The notes under the pieces are model-generated. The model did not search any database. It worked only from the letters and a program-made list of their open reading frames with translations, and was not told the DNA's origin. Below, piece after piece: positions 18,678 to 27,012 of a DNA stretch of 64,000 nt. This stretch comes from a virus: IMG/VR virus record IMGVR_UViG_3300029268_000016, positions 1 to 64,000 of that record. One strand, given 5' to 3'. A program made the translations under genes and the position numbers. Numbering within the stretch: position 1 is the first letter of the stretch; each line of letters starts with the position of its first letter.

Positions 18678-18686
18678 GGGGGCGTC

Positions 18687-18908
18687 CTATTGGATGACTT
18701 CGACGAGGGTAGCGCTCTTGGAAGCAACCACCTTCATCTCATTGGTGAACTGGTGAAAGAGCGTGTCGCGATCCGCGTCAGATGACGCGTCCAGAGCCTG
18801 CAACCAAGCCTCGTCGCCGAAGCGAGACCGCCACCGTTCGACAACCGAGGCGAGGAGGTTCAGTTCACCTGCGAGAAGTTCGGCGGTGATTGGCCACGGG
18901 TTGTTCAA
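18687..18908 (-). CDS. Small hypothetical protein
   Basis: 73 aa, begins MNNPWPITAELLAGELNLLA, predicted two or three helices. The start overlaps the stop of the upstream gene by 4 nt and the stop is 9 nt before the ParB-like gene, so it is a translationally coupled member of the operon. No family recognised. Confidence 0.6.
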   Translation of the reverse strand: MNNPWPITAELLAGELNLLASVVERWRSRFGDEAWLQALDASSDADRDTLFHQFTNEMKVVASKSATLVEVIQ

Positions 18909-19966
18909 TTGGACTCCGGTTCGTCGGTTTGTGACTTGGCAGCTTTGGCAGCGGCAGCAAGGGCACCGAGGCCATACACCACCTCGTCGTCGTCGTCGAC
19001 CACCACCAAGCGGAGGCCCACCGACTTCTCGATCTTGGAGAGGAAGCGGAGACGCTGCTCGATGGACGCACCACTCCAGTCCGCCCCCGAGAGAAAGTCG
19101 AGGCAGATGAGCGAGATGAGCGTGGAAGGCGCTTTGGTGTCGCGACCAACCAGATCCTGTGCGCGCTTGAGGGCAAGGTTCACCGTCTCAGCCTGCTCAG
19201 ACTCCAACTGGAAGACCTTGCTGACCCACTTCCGGTCCACGAACGCTTCGCTGGCGGTGTCCGCGTAGTCGCCGGTCGGGCGAGCTTTCGGTGCTGGAGG
19301 TACCGAGTGCGGAATAAGTATTGCTTTACTGGGCTCTGCGCCCGGTATCTCAGGTGAGTTCTCGGTTGGAAGCATCCCCTCAGGAATCTCGTTGGAGGCC
19401 AAGACGGGGTCTGGCTGACGTGCGATGTCGGCTTGAATCTGGCGGGCCTGTTCCATCGCGACGGTGCGCTTGATGATCTCGACCAGTGTCGTGTAGTTCA
19501 CCGTCTCTGCGCGGTCGATCCACTCGACCATGTTCGCCTTCGTGAGAACGCGGACCAGCTCTCGGGCCTTGGACCAACCCAAGCGGATGAATCGCTTCTT
19601 CAGTTCCGGGTTCTGTCCGAGTCCGTCCAGTTCCACTTCGACGCGGTAGAAAATGCGTACCAGACGCTGCGCCTTCTTGTAGTGAAGGGACAGCTCCTTC
19701 TCGGCAAATTCACCGATGTTGTTGTAGCCCCACTTTGCCAGCACGGAGCCGTTCTTTGGATCGCCGTCCACCGGGGCGTCGTAGATGCGGTAGAGAATCT
19801 CGCCGAGTTCGAGGTAGCCCGTCTCGACTTGCTCTGCGAGCACCCGGGCCCGGTGTCTGATGCGACCTGCCCACGACTTCGATCCCACGTCGACGTCGAC
19901 TCGGTAGTTCTTGGGCTCCTCTTCAGGGTTCGGGATCAACGTCAGAGCGGCGGTTGGGTTCGTCAA
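18905..19966 (-). CDS. Hypothetical DNA-metabolism-region protein
   Basis: 353 aa from a TTG start at 19966, chosen because GGAGG lies 5 nt upstream. The longer in-frame version would run back into the SSB gene. The N-terminal half is helical, with GRIRHRARVLAEQVETGYLE and YNNIGEFAEKELSLHYKKAQ. The latter resembles a phage DNA-binding or sporulation-regulator-like helical segment (SLHYKKAQRLVRI could be the recognition part of an HTH). The C-terminus has a short beta/alpha part (RLVVVDDDDEVVYGLG). Function unknown; it sits between SSB and ParB-like genes. Confidence 0.65.
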   Translation of the reverse strand: MTNPTAALTLIPNPEEEPKNYRVDVDVGSKSWAGRIRHRARVLAEQVETGYLELGEILYRIYDAPVDGDPKNGSVLAKWGYNNIGEFAEKELSLHYKKAQRLVRIFYRVEVELDGLGQNPELKKRFIRLGWSKARELVRVLTKANMVEWIDRAETVNYTTLVEIIKRTVAMEQARQIQADIARQPDPVLASNEIPEGMLPTENSPEIPGAEPSKAILIPHSVPPAPKARPTGDYADTASEAFVDRKWVSKVFQLESEQAETVNLALKRAQDLVGRDTKAPSTLISLICLDFLSGADWSGASIEQRLRFLSKIEKSVGLRLVVVDDDDEVVYGLGALAAAAKAAKSQTDEPESN

Positions 19967-20294
19967 AGATTCCTCCACGGATTGGCTGCGGCGGGCCAAA
20001 GAAAGACAGCTCCCATGCCCGTATCTCAGTCGCTCGTCCAACGGGAGAGTCGCGGTTCATCAGCTCGCCTTCGACGAGGACGTAACAGCCTTTCTCCAGT
20101 TTTCCGCGACACGCCTCAACGAGCCCGTCGATGTAGACGTTGATTTTGACGCAGACCGTCAAGCTTCCTCGGTTCGTGGGACGCTCGGACTCGATGAAGA
20201 ACGTGCAGGCGTCCGCGCCTTGGACGTGGGTTTTGGAGAAGGTGATGCGATCAGTGACGTGTCCAGCAATGAAGACTCGGTTGAGGCCGCGCAT
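19923..20294 (-). CDS. ssb: Single-stranded DNA-binding protein, OB fold
   Basis: 123 aa. The N-terminus RGLNRVFIAGHVTDRI is the typical first strand of bacterial and phage SSBs. It is followed by TFFIESERP, CVKINVYI and GCYVLVEGELMNRDSP, a variant of the usual GxxVxVEGxLxxR loop. The protein coats single-stranded DNA during replication and recombination. The canonical acidic tip is missing; the C-terminus is short and basic/acidic mixed. The gene overlaps the RuvC-like gene by 136 nt in another frame, unusually long for this window. Confidence 0.8.
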   Translation of the reverse strand: MRGLNRVFIAGHVTDRITFSKTHVQGADACTFFIESERPTNRGSLTVCVKINVYIDGLVEACRGKLEKGCYVLVEGELMNRDSPVGRATEIRAWELSFFGPPQPIRGGIFDEPNRRSDVDPEP

Positions 20295-20902
20295 TCAACC
20301 ATCCTTCGCAGAAGCAAGACCTCCGCACTATCGCGGCAAGCGACTACAGCCGCAAGTGCGTCATAAGGGTGCTCAATCTGGCTGGCTGGGATACCAGATT
20401 TCGTCATCAAGCCGGTGGGCCCCACGAGGTCGGCACGGAAAAGAAGGTTCAGCGATGCCTGTACCTCCTCTTTGGATGCGGACTTATTCTGGCACATGGT
20501 CTTCTTGATCTCTTGCGGGGACGCCTGCGTCACAGGGATCCTCTTGAGCGCCGAGAAGGCCGCAATCACCCCCCAGCACATCGCCATCTTCGCCGCGACG
20601 GAGGAGCTTCGGGGGAAGGACATCGTCTCCGCGCAGATGATTTTGATGTCGTAGGACGACACCACAGAGTTCAGCCACGAGGCGATCTCTTTGGCACGCT
20701 CCAGATTGTCGTCGGAGGCTCGGACCTTCCGCTTTGCAGTCGCCTTTGAGGTGCGACACACAGTCATCTTCACCGGACGGTCGTCCTGTGGATTTGGTCC
20801 GACGGCGTAGACGCAGAGGCCGATCGACGCGAAGCCCGGGTCGATGCCCAGCACGTAGAGAGGCCGGAAAGAACCAAGCGGGGCGAGAGGAGACTCGTTC
20901 AT
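20159..20902 (-). CDS. ruvC: RuvC-like Holliday junction resolvase
   Basis: 247 aa. RNase H-like RuvC fold with the catalytic acidic residues in order: VLGIDPGFASIGL (Asp21), IICAETMSF (Glu92) and HPYDALAAVVAC (Asp near 169). QASPQEIKKTMCQNKSASKE matches the region of RuvC that contacts DNA. It would resolve four-way junctions before packaging. The last ~45 residues are Ser/Pro-rich and are encoded in DNA that also encodes the start of SSB. The start overlaps the stop of the zinc-finger gene (ATGA). Confidence 0.88.
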   Translation of the reverse strand: MNESPLAPLGSFRPLYVLGIDPGFASIGLCVYAVGPNPQDDRPVKMTVCRTSKATAKRKVRASDDNLERAKEIASWLNSVVSSYDIKIICAETMSFPRSSSVAAKMAMCWGVIAAFSALKRIPVTQASPQEIKKTMCQNKSASKEEVQASLNLLFRADLVGPTGLMTKSGIPASQIEHPYDALAAVVACRDSAEVLLLRRMVECAASTESSLLDTSLIASPSPKPTSKARTPARSSSSPSVPRTEEA

Positions 20903-21243
20903 CGTCGACTCGGTGGGATGCGAGCGGCGGTTCGCTCTGTGAGAATGACTACGCCAAGGACGTCGTCAGCGTCTTTGGACGAAAGGCGCCCATCGGTGAA
21001 AACAAAGCGTCTGTCTGAGTTTCGTTCAATTGAAGCGATGGTGGACGGTACGAGAGGGCTTTGAGATTTCCCCCATGCGCTCTCGTAGAGAACGCACGCG
21101 CCGCAGATGAACAGCGGCGACTGTCGACCAACAGTGATGCCCCACCGGGCTTGTGGCTTGTCGCACTTGGCGCAGTGGGCGCCCCACAGCTTCTGCGGAA
21201 GAGGGTTGACAAGGCTCAGAGATGCAAGTGGGTCGTCGCGCAT
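20899..21243 (-). CDS. Small zinc-finger-like protein
   Basis: 114 aa with two CxxC pairs, CAKCDKP and FICGACVLY, about 20 residues apart, forming a likely zinc ribbon. A GTG three bases upstream is also possible as start. It is coupled to RuvC downstream and to the Cas4-like nuclease upstream. No named family; the ribbon suggests nucleic acid or protein binding. Confidence 0.6.
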   Translation of the reverse strand: MRDDPLASLSLVNPLPQKLWGAHCAKCDKPQARWGITVGRQSPLFICGACVLYESAWGKSQSPLVPSTIASIERNSDRRFVFTDGRLSSKDADDVLGVVILTERTAARIPPSRR

Positions 21244-22082
21244 CACGGGCTACCGAAGCAGGCTTTGGAAACCGGGCACGCCTTAGCGCGAGCGCAGGAG
21301 TCGTTGCCGCAGATGCGGTCGGGCAGGGTCTTCGATTCCATACCGGACCATACGGACCTGATGAGGTTGCGGACAAGGTCGATGGTGTCCTCGTCGCGGT
21401 CGATGTGATGCTCCACGAGGCTGCCAAGCCCGCTCTCGGCCTTCTGCCAGTAGAGGATCTTCCCCCACTTGAACCCGGTGAACATCATGTAGATGTGGGT
21501 CTGCACCATGTGCGCGATCTGTGGCACCTGCTTGATCTCCCGTCCGCCGCGCTCCCCGATGCTTTTGATCTCAAGGATGCCCATGCCTTGGAGGCCGGGA
21601 AGCACAAGGAACCCGTCGCTGTGCCCCGTCAGTCGCAGCGCGTGGTCGACGAACTTGTGCTCGATGAATCGGAACGCTGCGCTTTCGCACTTCAGGCACA
21701 CCTTCGGCATTGGCCGGGACCAGTCCTCCGGGCGTGTACCGTCGATGTATTCGCCGTATCGCTTCAAGCACCCCAAGCACTCCCACGTCCCGTAGAGCAC
21801 GCCCGACTGGCCAAGCAGCTCGTTCTGAACAGCCCAATGGAGGGCGGTTCCGTGCAAGAAGGTCAGGTTGAGGCCGACGTCGACGGTGTCCCTCCGAACG
21901 ATCTTGTTGAGAGTGCAGAGCACCTCTTCACGAGCGCAGAGCGATGGAATTCCAGACGCACGGAGGTAGCTGGCGACGGGATCGAGCGGTTGTTTCGGCT
22001 CATCCCGAACAAAAGTCTCAGAGATGATTCGGAGAAGCGACCCATGGCCGGTCTCTCCCCGCAGTACGTTGGCAAGGCTCAT
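21243..22082 (-). CDS. Cas4/RecB-like PD-(D/E)XK exonuclease with cysteine cluster
   Basis: 279 aa from ATG 22082. This start is preferred because the longer frame would overlap the neighbouring gene by ~170 nt, and a TGTTAC element lies ~11 nt upstream. Nuclease signature: LHWAVQNELLG, then LTGHSDGFLVLP (metal-binding Asp), then GILEIKSIG (the E-x-K of the active site), then QVPQIAHMVQTHIYMM. Cysteines at the centre (CLGC, CLKC) and the end (CGNDSCARAKACPVSKAC) could hold an Fe-S cluster or zinc, as in Cas4 and AddB-type nucleases. Probably processes DNA ends in recombination; no CRISPR array or cas1 is present. Confidence 0.82.
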   Translation of the reverse strand: MSLANVLRGETGHGSLLRIISETFVRDEPKQPLDPVASYLRASGIPSLCAREEVLCTLNKIVRRDTVDVGLNLTFLHGTALHWAVQNELLGQSGVLYGTWECLGCLKRYGEYIDGTRPEDWSRPMPKVCLKCESAAFRFIEHKFVDHALRLTGHSDGFLVLPGLQGMGILEIKSIGERGGREIKQVPQIAHMVQTHIYMMFTGFKWGKILYWQKAESGLGSLVEHHIDRDEDTIDLVRNLIRSVWSGMESKTLPDRICGNDSCARAKACPVSKACFGSP

Positions 22083-22101
22083 GTCCGGTGGAGTAACAGA
22101 C

Positions 22102-22542
22102 TCAGTCGACCGTTCCCCAGAGGACGTCCATCCAGTCGCGCCGTTTCCCAGCTTCGGATGCAGGGGACTTCCAGCGATGCCCGGACGGCTCGACAAAGGT
22201 CTCCTCGGTGTCGTTGCACTCGCAGTCGGCTCGATGCTCCTGTTTGACAGCGAGGAATAGGTGTCGGGCACGCCCGGGCTCGTGGTTGTCCTCCTCGGCC
22301 TCCTGCATTGAGAACGACTTCCGCACGAACGCTATGTCTTTGTCGCTCACGACGGCGTTGAGACGAGATGCGCTGACGTGCCACGTTGGGGTGGTGGCTT
22401 CCTTGTCGATCGGGGACGTCATCAGGTCGACGGCGCTGATCACCAGCAGCCCACCGCACTTCCAAGCAGCGGACTTTTCCTCAAGAACCCCGGGGCTCTT
22501 TATAGGTTTCCACATGGGAGAGGACGGATGTCTGGGGGTCAT
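22102..22542 (-). CDS. Hypothetical protein in recombination cluster
   Basis: 146 aa. Contains a central beta-rich part (GGLLVISAVDLMTSPIDKEA) and HLFLAVKQEHRADCECNDTE. Not recognised. It starts 9 nt after the stop of the PD-(D/E)XK gene, with GAGG upstream of ATG 22542, and is followed 19 nt later by the Cas4-like gene. Confidence 0.6.
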   Translation of the reverse strand: MTPRHPSSPMWKPIKSPGVLEEKSAAWKCGGLLVISAVDLMTSPIDKEATTPTWHVSASRLNAVVSDKDIAFVRKSFSMQEAEEDNHEPGRARHLFLAVKQEHRADCECNDTEETFVEPSGHRWKSPASEAGKRRDWMDVLWGTVD

Positions 22543-22551
22543 GGAGCCTCG

Positions 22552-22998
22552 TCAGTCGCCGGATGCGAGTTTTCTCATCCGCTCGAAAACATCAAGCGGG
22601 ATGACGACGAGGTCAATAGGCTTTGAAGACGGACTGTGGTGCTTCTCGAAGGTGATGAACAGCGCTGGGTCTTGTCCAGCAGCGCGAGCGCCATCAACAA
22701 CCTGCAGCCACCATTCCCGTTTGATGGACATGGTCGCCGTCTCAGTACGCTTATGCTCGACCCAGAAGTCTCCGATCGTGAGGTCGCCTCGGAGGGTGAT
22801 GGTTTCAGGTCTTTCGTCGCCGGTCTGGGCTCGGATGGCGTGCCTTGAAAGCCGCTTGGCTCCTGACTGCGGGAGGCGCTTGCCACCCAGCTTGTCGGCA
22901 AGCCGGGTCTCGTGCTTCTTTGATCGCTTGAAGCGGTCGTAGTTGGGGTCCAACCACTTTGGAAGCGCACGCTTCTCCGGGGGATCCTCCTCACTCAT
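22552..22998 (-). CDS. PD-(D/E)XK nuclease, Hjc/resolvase-like
   Basis: 148 aa from ATG 22998 (overlaps the upstream stop by 8 nt). Motifs in order: KHETRLADKLGGKRLPQSGA (Glu of motif I and a ribose-phosphate loop), LRGDLTIGDFWVEHKRT (the D-x(n)-E-x-K active site), then IKREWWLQVVDGARAAGQ and PALFITFE. This order is that of small archaeal Hjc-type or phage endonucleases that act on branched or double-stranded DNA. Together with RuvC this gives two candidate resolvases in one operon. Confidence 0.78.
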   Translation of the reverse strand: MSEEDPPEKRALPKWLDPNYDRFKRSKKHETRLADKLGGKRLPQSGAKRLSRHAIRAQTGDERPETITLRGDLTIGDFWVEHKRTETATMSIKREWWLQVVDGARAAGQDPALFITFEKHHSPSSKPIDLVVIPLDVFERMRKLASGD

Positions 22999-23260
22999 CG
23001 ATGCGCTCCCACGTGTGTTCACAAATTCTGCAGGTGCAGACGACCTTTATGGGGAAGGTCAGCCCTGCACCCTGCTCGACAGTCACAAACGACATGGCGC
23101 ACTTGGGGCACTCGTCAACATCAGGGATGGGATCGACGGAATCGGACTGCAGCGCGGCGATGACAGCATCGGTGGCTTGACGGTCGATCGCAGGTGGAGT
23201 GAACACACTCCGAAGAAAGTCCTCCATCGGGTCGGCGCTTTCGACGCCGTCGTCCGTCAA
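22991..23260 (-). CDS. Small zinc-ribbon protein next to RecA
   Basis: 89 aa from a TTG start at 23260 that overlaps the RecA stop (TTGA), with AGGGA upstream. The C-terminal half has DECPKCAMSF and VVCTCRICEHTWERIDE, a zinc ribbon with two CxxC knuckles. An acidic, flexible N-terminal half precedes it. Role unknown; a nucleic acid or protein adaptor is plausible. Confidence 0.6.
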   Translation of the reverse strand: MTDDGVESADPMEDFLRSVFTPPAIDRQATDAVIAALQSDSVDPIPDVDECPKCAMSFVTVEQGAGLTFPIKVVCTCRICEHTWERIDE

Positions 23261-24504
23261 GTTCCCTGCTGAACCGACTTCAGCAGGACGTCCGTCACCA
23301 TCCGCTTGAAGATCGGGTCCGCCACCAGTCGCTTCTCGATTTCCGACTTCTTGCCAAAAGACTCCCCGAGAATTTTCCATGACGTTCCTCCTCCCGAGAC
23401 AAGCCCGAGTCGCTCCGCGTGATCGAGGATGAAGTCCTCGTAGTAGAAGTCGCCCAGAGACTTGCTCTCAGAGTCCGACAACATCATGCGGAAGTCGTAA
23501 CCGACCTTCGCGGTGCTTGACTTCGACTTGTCGAGAGAGAAGCCAAAATCCGCGTAGAGGGGGCGTTCGCCAAGCTCGTCCATCTTGAACTTGCCGGTCT
23601 TCATCTTCATCTCGGTCCAAGACATGAACCCGGGAGCCAGTCCGCCCGGAGTGGTCTCAGGATTGCCAAACATGACACCGATCTTCATTCGGATCTGGTT
23701 GGTGAAGAACAGCGTGGGCCTCTTCCCGGTATCCGTCATGACCGAGTTGAGGGCAGCGGTGAACTTCCGTACACCCTTGCCGAGCACTCGCGCCTGCTGG
23801 CCCATCAGGTCCTTCTCGATGGCCTCTTCAATCTCCTTGGCAGGGGTGAGGAAGGCGATGGAGTCGATCGCCAAGATGTCACACTTGCCAGACCGCAGGA
23901 GAGCCTCGCCGATCGACAGTGTCTGTTCGGCGTATTCGGGCACGGAGATGAGCACTTTGTCGAGGTCGCAGAAGCGACTGGCCCAAGCGGCGTCCAGCGC
24001 ACCTTCGACGTCGATGTAAGCGATGACTGGCTCTCGGGGTCGCTTGCAGATGCATCGGTCCATATACATCCAGCACTCAGCGCACATCTTTTGAGCCTCT
24101 CCGAAGGTCGAGTAGAGGGCTGTGGTCTTGCAGGAGGACTTGTGGCCGATCAGCGTATGGACACCGCCTTGCGCCCATCCGCCCTCCAACGCAAAGTCGA
24201 TCGGGAAGATGCCCGTCGGGATGCGACGAACCTTCCGGGCTTTGATCTCAGACCCTTGGATGAGAGATTTCTTCCCGTAGGTCTTCATCGTCGCCGCGAT
24301 AATTTCCGACGACAGCAGAGCACCGAGCTGCGACCTTGAGTCGTAGCCGGGTTTGATGCGCGACGAGATGACGTCCGCCGTGGTCTCTGGAACAGCATCG
24401 TCAACAGCAGCGGAGATTGTCTCCGCAACAGACGTCGCATCTGCAGATGCAGTCTCGTCAGTGTCAACGTCTACGTCAGTAGGCTTCTTCTTCTTGGATG
24501 CCAT
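23257..24504 (-). CDS. recA: RecA/UvsX-like recombinase with zinc-finger-like insertion
   Basis: 415 aa from ATG 24504 (GAGG upstream); the longer in-frame version is not supported. An acidic/Ser-rich N-terminal arm of ~85 residues precedes the core. Walker A reads GHKSSCKTT, with Cys where bacterial RecA has Gly (T4 UvsX likewise lacks that Gly). It is followed by an insertion CAECWMYMDRCICK with four cysteines, then IAYIDVEGALDAAW, Walker B DILAIDSIAFL, the L1/L2 region with GQQARVLGKGVRKF and FFTNQIRMKIGVMFGNPETT. It catalyses strand exchange for recombination-dependent replication and repair. Confidence 0.9.
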   Translation of the reverse strand: MASKKKKPTDVDVDTDETASADATSVAETISAAVDDAVPETTADVISSRIKPGYDSRSQLGALLSSEIIAATMKTYGKKSLIQGSEIKARKVRRIPTGIFPIDFALEGGWAQGGVHTLIGHKSSCKTTALYSTFGEAQKMCAECWMYMDRCICKRPREPVIAYIDVEGALDAAWASRFCDLDKVLISVPEYAEQTLSIGEALLRSGKCDILAIDSIAFLTPAKEIEEAIEKDLMGQQARVLGKGVRKFTAALNSVMTDTGKRPTLFFTNQIRMKIGVMFGNPETTPGGLAPGFMSWTEMKMKTGKFKMDELGERPLYADFGFSLDKSKSSTAKVGYDFRMMLSDSESKSLGDFYYEDFILDHAERLGLVSGGGTSWKILGESFGKKSEIEKRLVADPIFKRMVTDVLLKSVQQGT

Positions 24505-24515
24505 AGGGCCTCTTC

Positions 24516-25295
24516 TCAGAAAGGTGTGTTGGACTTGGTTCCGGATGCGATCTGGCGGATCGCTTTGACTTCGGTCTGGATGCGTTCCTCGGTCCACTTC
24601 TTCGCGAAAGAGAAGGCGCCGTCGGCCTCTTCGGGGTAGCAGGGGAGTGAGATGCGGACGTCGATGCGCGCGCTCTCGTAGTTGCCGATGTTCAGCGTCA
24701 GCCCGTAGCCGATCTCAACCATCGCTGGAGTGCTGACAAAGGTCCGGACCGCGATCTCCTCGTCCTTCGTCGCTGGGAGGCCGATCTTCCCGTACACCGT
24801 CGTCACGGTCGCCGTCGTCGGCTTCACCGTCTGCGGAATCGGGGCAGGAGCGGCAGCCGGAGCTGGAGGTGTTGCGGCAGGCACTCCGATAACGCCAGAG
24901 TCGGTGAGAGCGACAGGCTCGGCGCGTGCTGCTTTGCCGGACGGGTAGACACGGATGCTTTCGCTCGGAGGTGCTTTCGTCTTGCGCGCTTCCGGCTTGA
25001 GCCGAGGACGGCCCGTAGGCGTCAGCAGAGGCACTCCGTTCTCGTACAGGTGCGTCTCGGGGGTCACGAGAACACCCTTGATGGTGACGGCATCACCGGC
25101 AGTGAGACTGGCGACAGTGGTGATTGTGGTGGCGTCAGCCGGTGGTGGCGCTGCAGGGGCAGCGGACGCTTCTGGCTCAGAAGGAGCGGCGGTCTGCTGG
25201 ATCAGCGCTTCGGCTGCTGCCACCTGCGCGTTGACTGCGGCAATGGCCGAGTCAACGGCTTGGTCGAGGGCAGAAGGAACGACGGTCGGCTGCAT
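24516..25295 (-). CDS. Hypothetical protein upstream of RecA
   Basis: 259 aa. N-terminal ~150 residues are Ala/Pro/Thr-rich and low complexity, with a short beta segment (GDAVTIKGVLVT). The C-terminal ~90 residues look folded: EIGYGLTLNIGNYESARIDV, then SLPCYPEEADGAFSFAKKW and a long helix. This last part resembles a conserved phage domain of unknown function that begins with GNYES and a conserved PCY. A CCCTGTTAC element lies about 35 nt upstream of the ATG, and GGGAG is the ribosome-binding site. Confidence 0.65.
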   Translation of the reverse strand: MQPTVVPSALDQAVDSAIAAVNAQVAAAEALIQQTAAPSEPEASAAPAAPPPADATTITTVASLTAGDAVTIKGVLVTPETHLYENGVPLLTPTGRPRLKPEARKTKAPPSESIRVYPSGKAARAEPVALTDSGVIGVPAATPPAPAAAPAPIPQTVKPTTATVTTVYGKIGLPATKDEEIAVRTFVSTPAMVEIGYGLTLNIGNYESARIDVRISLPCYPEEADGAFSFAKKWTEERIQTEVKAIRQIASGTKSNTPF

Positions 25296-25349
25296 GTGGA
25301 ACTCCCGGTGACTGCGTGCTTTTGTCGAAGTAACAGGGTTCCCGAGGGC

Positions 25350-26705
25350 TCACTCCCACCCTTTCGTTTTGTAGAGGCGATCTCGGTAGGTCGCCGACTT
25401 GACGCACAAGTTGACCTTCGGGTCGATGATGTCCACCACGATGGGGTCTTTCTTCCCGTCGATGGGGCGAAGGATGCGACCCACCGCCTGCTCAACATCC
25501 GAAAACGGCGTGGTCAAGAAGATCGAATCGAGCATGGGGATGTCGAGCCCCTCTTCGGCAAACTGGCGAGTCGCGAAGATGACCTGCGCCTCTGCAGCCG
25601 TCTCCAGTTCCTCCTCCTTCATGCCGCCGACGTAGAAGCCGGTTGTCGGCACAGGTGTCGACTGCCCCGTCTTCCACAGCTGCTTGAACATCGCCTCCAG
25701 CGTGTCGAGGTGATTGAGGCGTTCTGAGAGGACGATGGGCTTCCGGCCTGCGACCACTGCGAGGACGATCTGCTCGGCGATCATCTTGTTTCGCGCCGCG
25801 TTGCTGCACATGAACTTGAGGAGGACGTTCTTCGAGATGACATCAGGATTGAGGGTCGGGGTCTGGATGAGCTTGAAGTCCGTCCACACGCGCCGCACCT
25901 TTGGCTTCATGCGCTGCTCGGCAGAGGTGAAGATCACCGGACCGATCTGCTTCAGGAAGACCTCTTCCGCCCCGTCCTTGCGGCGAGGGGTTGCGCTCAC
26001 GCCCAAGCGCCAGCGGGCGCGGAACCGGGTGTGCGCGCGCGACCAAGACTCTGCCGCCGTCCGATGGCACTCGTCGGTGATGACCAGCCCCGGCCAGTCC
26101 CAGAAGTCCTCGCCGTAGTCACGGTCGCCCACCAAGCTGTGAACCATCGCGATGGCAACGGAGTAGCCCTTGAACTCACTTCGGTCCTGCTGAACGATCC
26201 CGATCTTCGCTCCGGGGAGAAACTGAGCGATGCGGTCGCGCCACTGATTCAGCAGAAACTCTTTGTGGACGATCACCAGAGTCGGGCAGTTCATTCGAGC
26301 CATCGCCGCGCACGCGAAGACAGTCTTCCCCCATCCGGTGGTCGCTCGGATGATGCCTCCACCGAAGCCGTTCCCAAAGGCAGCGGACATCTTGTCGATC
26401 GCCTCCTGCTGAGTCGGTCGAAGAGAACCGGCGAACGTGAAGGGGCCGTCCCACAAGTCTTGGCGACCCGTCGTCGTCATGTCGACGATCTCATGGTGTT
26501 CCTTACGGTTCTCCATGAAGTAGGAACGGGGAATCCCAATGAAGTCGGGCTTCTCAACGTAGAGCGGGATAGGGGCAGGAGGTGGGCCCGGATACCCGGG
26601 GAAAGCGCGAGGAGTGACGGTGAGCGTGGCCTTGAGTGCGCTTCGCTGCATGTGTGTCAGCTCTGCCAACGGAATCCACGCGTGCGTGTCCACGACGATC
26701 TTCAT
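25350..26705 (-). CDS. Superfamily 2 DNA helicase (UvsW/RecG-like DEAD/DEAH type)
   Basis: 451 aa from ATG 26705, overlapping the upstream stop. Motifs: RPTQQEAIDKM (Q-like), ATTGWGKT (Walker A, motif I), LVIVHKEFLLNQW (Ia), VITDECHRT (DECH, motif II), LGVSATPRRKDG (III), then VIFATRQFAEEGLDIP (V) and EQAVGRILRP (VI). A beta-rich N-terminal domain (1-110) starts MKIVVDTHAWIPLAEL. It probably unwinds branched intermediates or R-loops, like T4 UvsW. Confidence 0.9.
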   Translation of the reverse strand: MKIVVDTHAWIPLAELTHMQRSALKATLTVTPRAFPGYPGPPPAPIPLYVEKPDFIGIPRSYFMENRKEHHEIVDMTTTGRQDLWDGPFTFAGSLRPTQQEAIDKMSAAFGNGFGGGIIRATTGWGKTVFACAAMARMNCPTLVIVHKEFLLNQWRDRIAQFLPGAKIGIVQQDRSEFKGYSVAIAMVHSLVGDRDYGEDFWDWPGLVITDECHRTAAESWSRAHTRFRARWRLGVSATPRRKDGAEEVFLKQIGPVIFTSAEQRMKPKVRRVWTDFKLIQTPTLNPDVISKNVLLKFMCSNAARNKMIAEQIVLAVVAGRKPIVLSERLNHLDTLEAMFKQLWKTGQSTPVPTTGFYVGGMKEEELETAAEAQVIFATRQFAEEGLDIPMLDSIFLTTPFSDVEQAVGRILRPIDGKKDPIVVDIIDPKVNLCVKSATYRDRLYKTKGWE

Positions 26706-26941
26706 TTTAGGCGCCCTGCCTGAAAGTTGTGCAACGCCCGCAAGGAATGCTGGGCAGATGAGGTCCGTGCATTGTGTAACTCGCACTCGCGACGGACAGT
26801 TGCGTACCAATCCACTGGAGGAAGGTCGGTCGGTACGCGGGTCATCCACGAGATTGGGATGCGCAAGTAGCCCTCAGAAAACTGAACGAGGACATCCATC
26901 TTGTTCAGTCCGCGATGGAGGCGGACAGCCAAAACACGCAT
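26702..26941 (-). CDS. Small hypothetical protein
   Basis: 79 aa from ATG 26941 (AGGG upstream). Contains MDVLVQFSEGYLRIPISWMT, a small beta-sheet, then a helix. It is separated from the ssDNA-binding gene upstream by a strong terminator-like hairpin and overlaps the helicase start (TAAAATG). Not recognised with confidence. Confidence 0.55.
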   Translation of the reverse strand: MRVLAVRLHRGLNKMDVLVQFSEGYLRIPISWMTRVPTDLPPVDWYATVRRECELHNARTSSAQHSLRALHNFQAGRLK

Positions 26942-26955
26942 GGCAGCACCCTGTG

Positions 26956-26993
26956 AAAAAGCCCGTGCGCAGCAGAAATTGCTGCACACGAGC
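26956..26993 (-). terminator. Rho-independent terminator after ssDNA-binding protein gene
   Basis: On the minus-strand RNA a 13-bp stem (GCUCGUGUGCAGC paired with GCUGCGCACGGGC, two G-U pairs) with a ~7-nt loop is followed directly by UUUUU. It lies 20 nt after the stop at 27013, so it would end transcription of the abundant ssDNA-binding protein before the helicase operon. Confidence 0.85.
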
Positions 26994-27012
26994 CATGCTC
27001 AGACGCAGCGCG

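Noticed and set aside
18980-18995. GTCGTC trinucleotide runs as microsatellites
   Set aside because: They encode Asp runs (also near 16130) and are short; no sign of expansion.
21243-22082. CRISPR-associated Cas4 as part of a phage CRISPR system
   Set aside because: No repeat-spacer array, cas1 or cas2 seen; Cas4-like nucleases are common stand-alone phage recombination enzymes.
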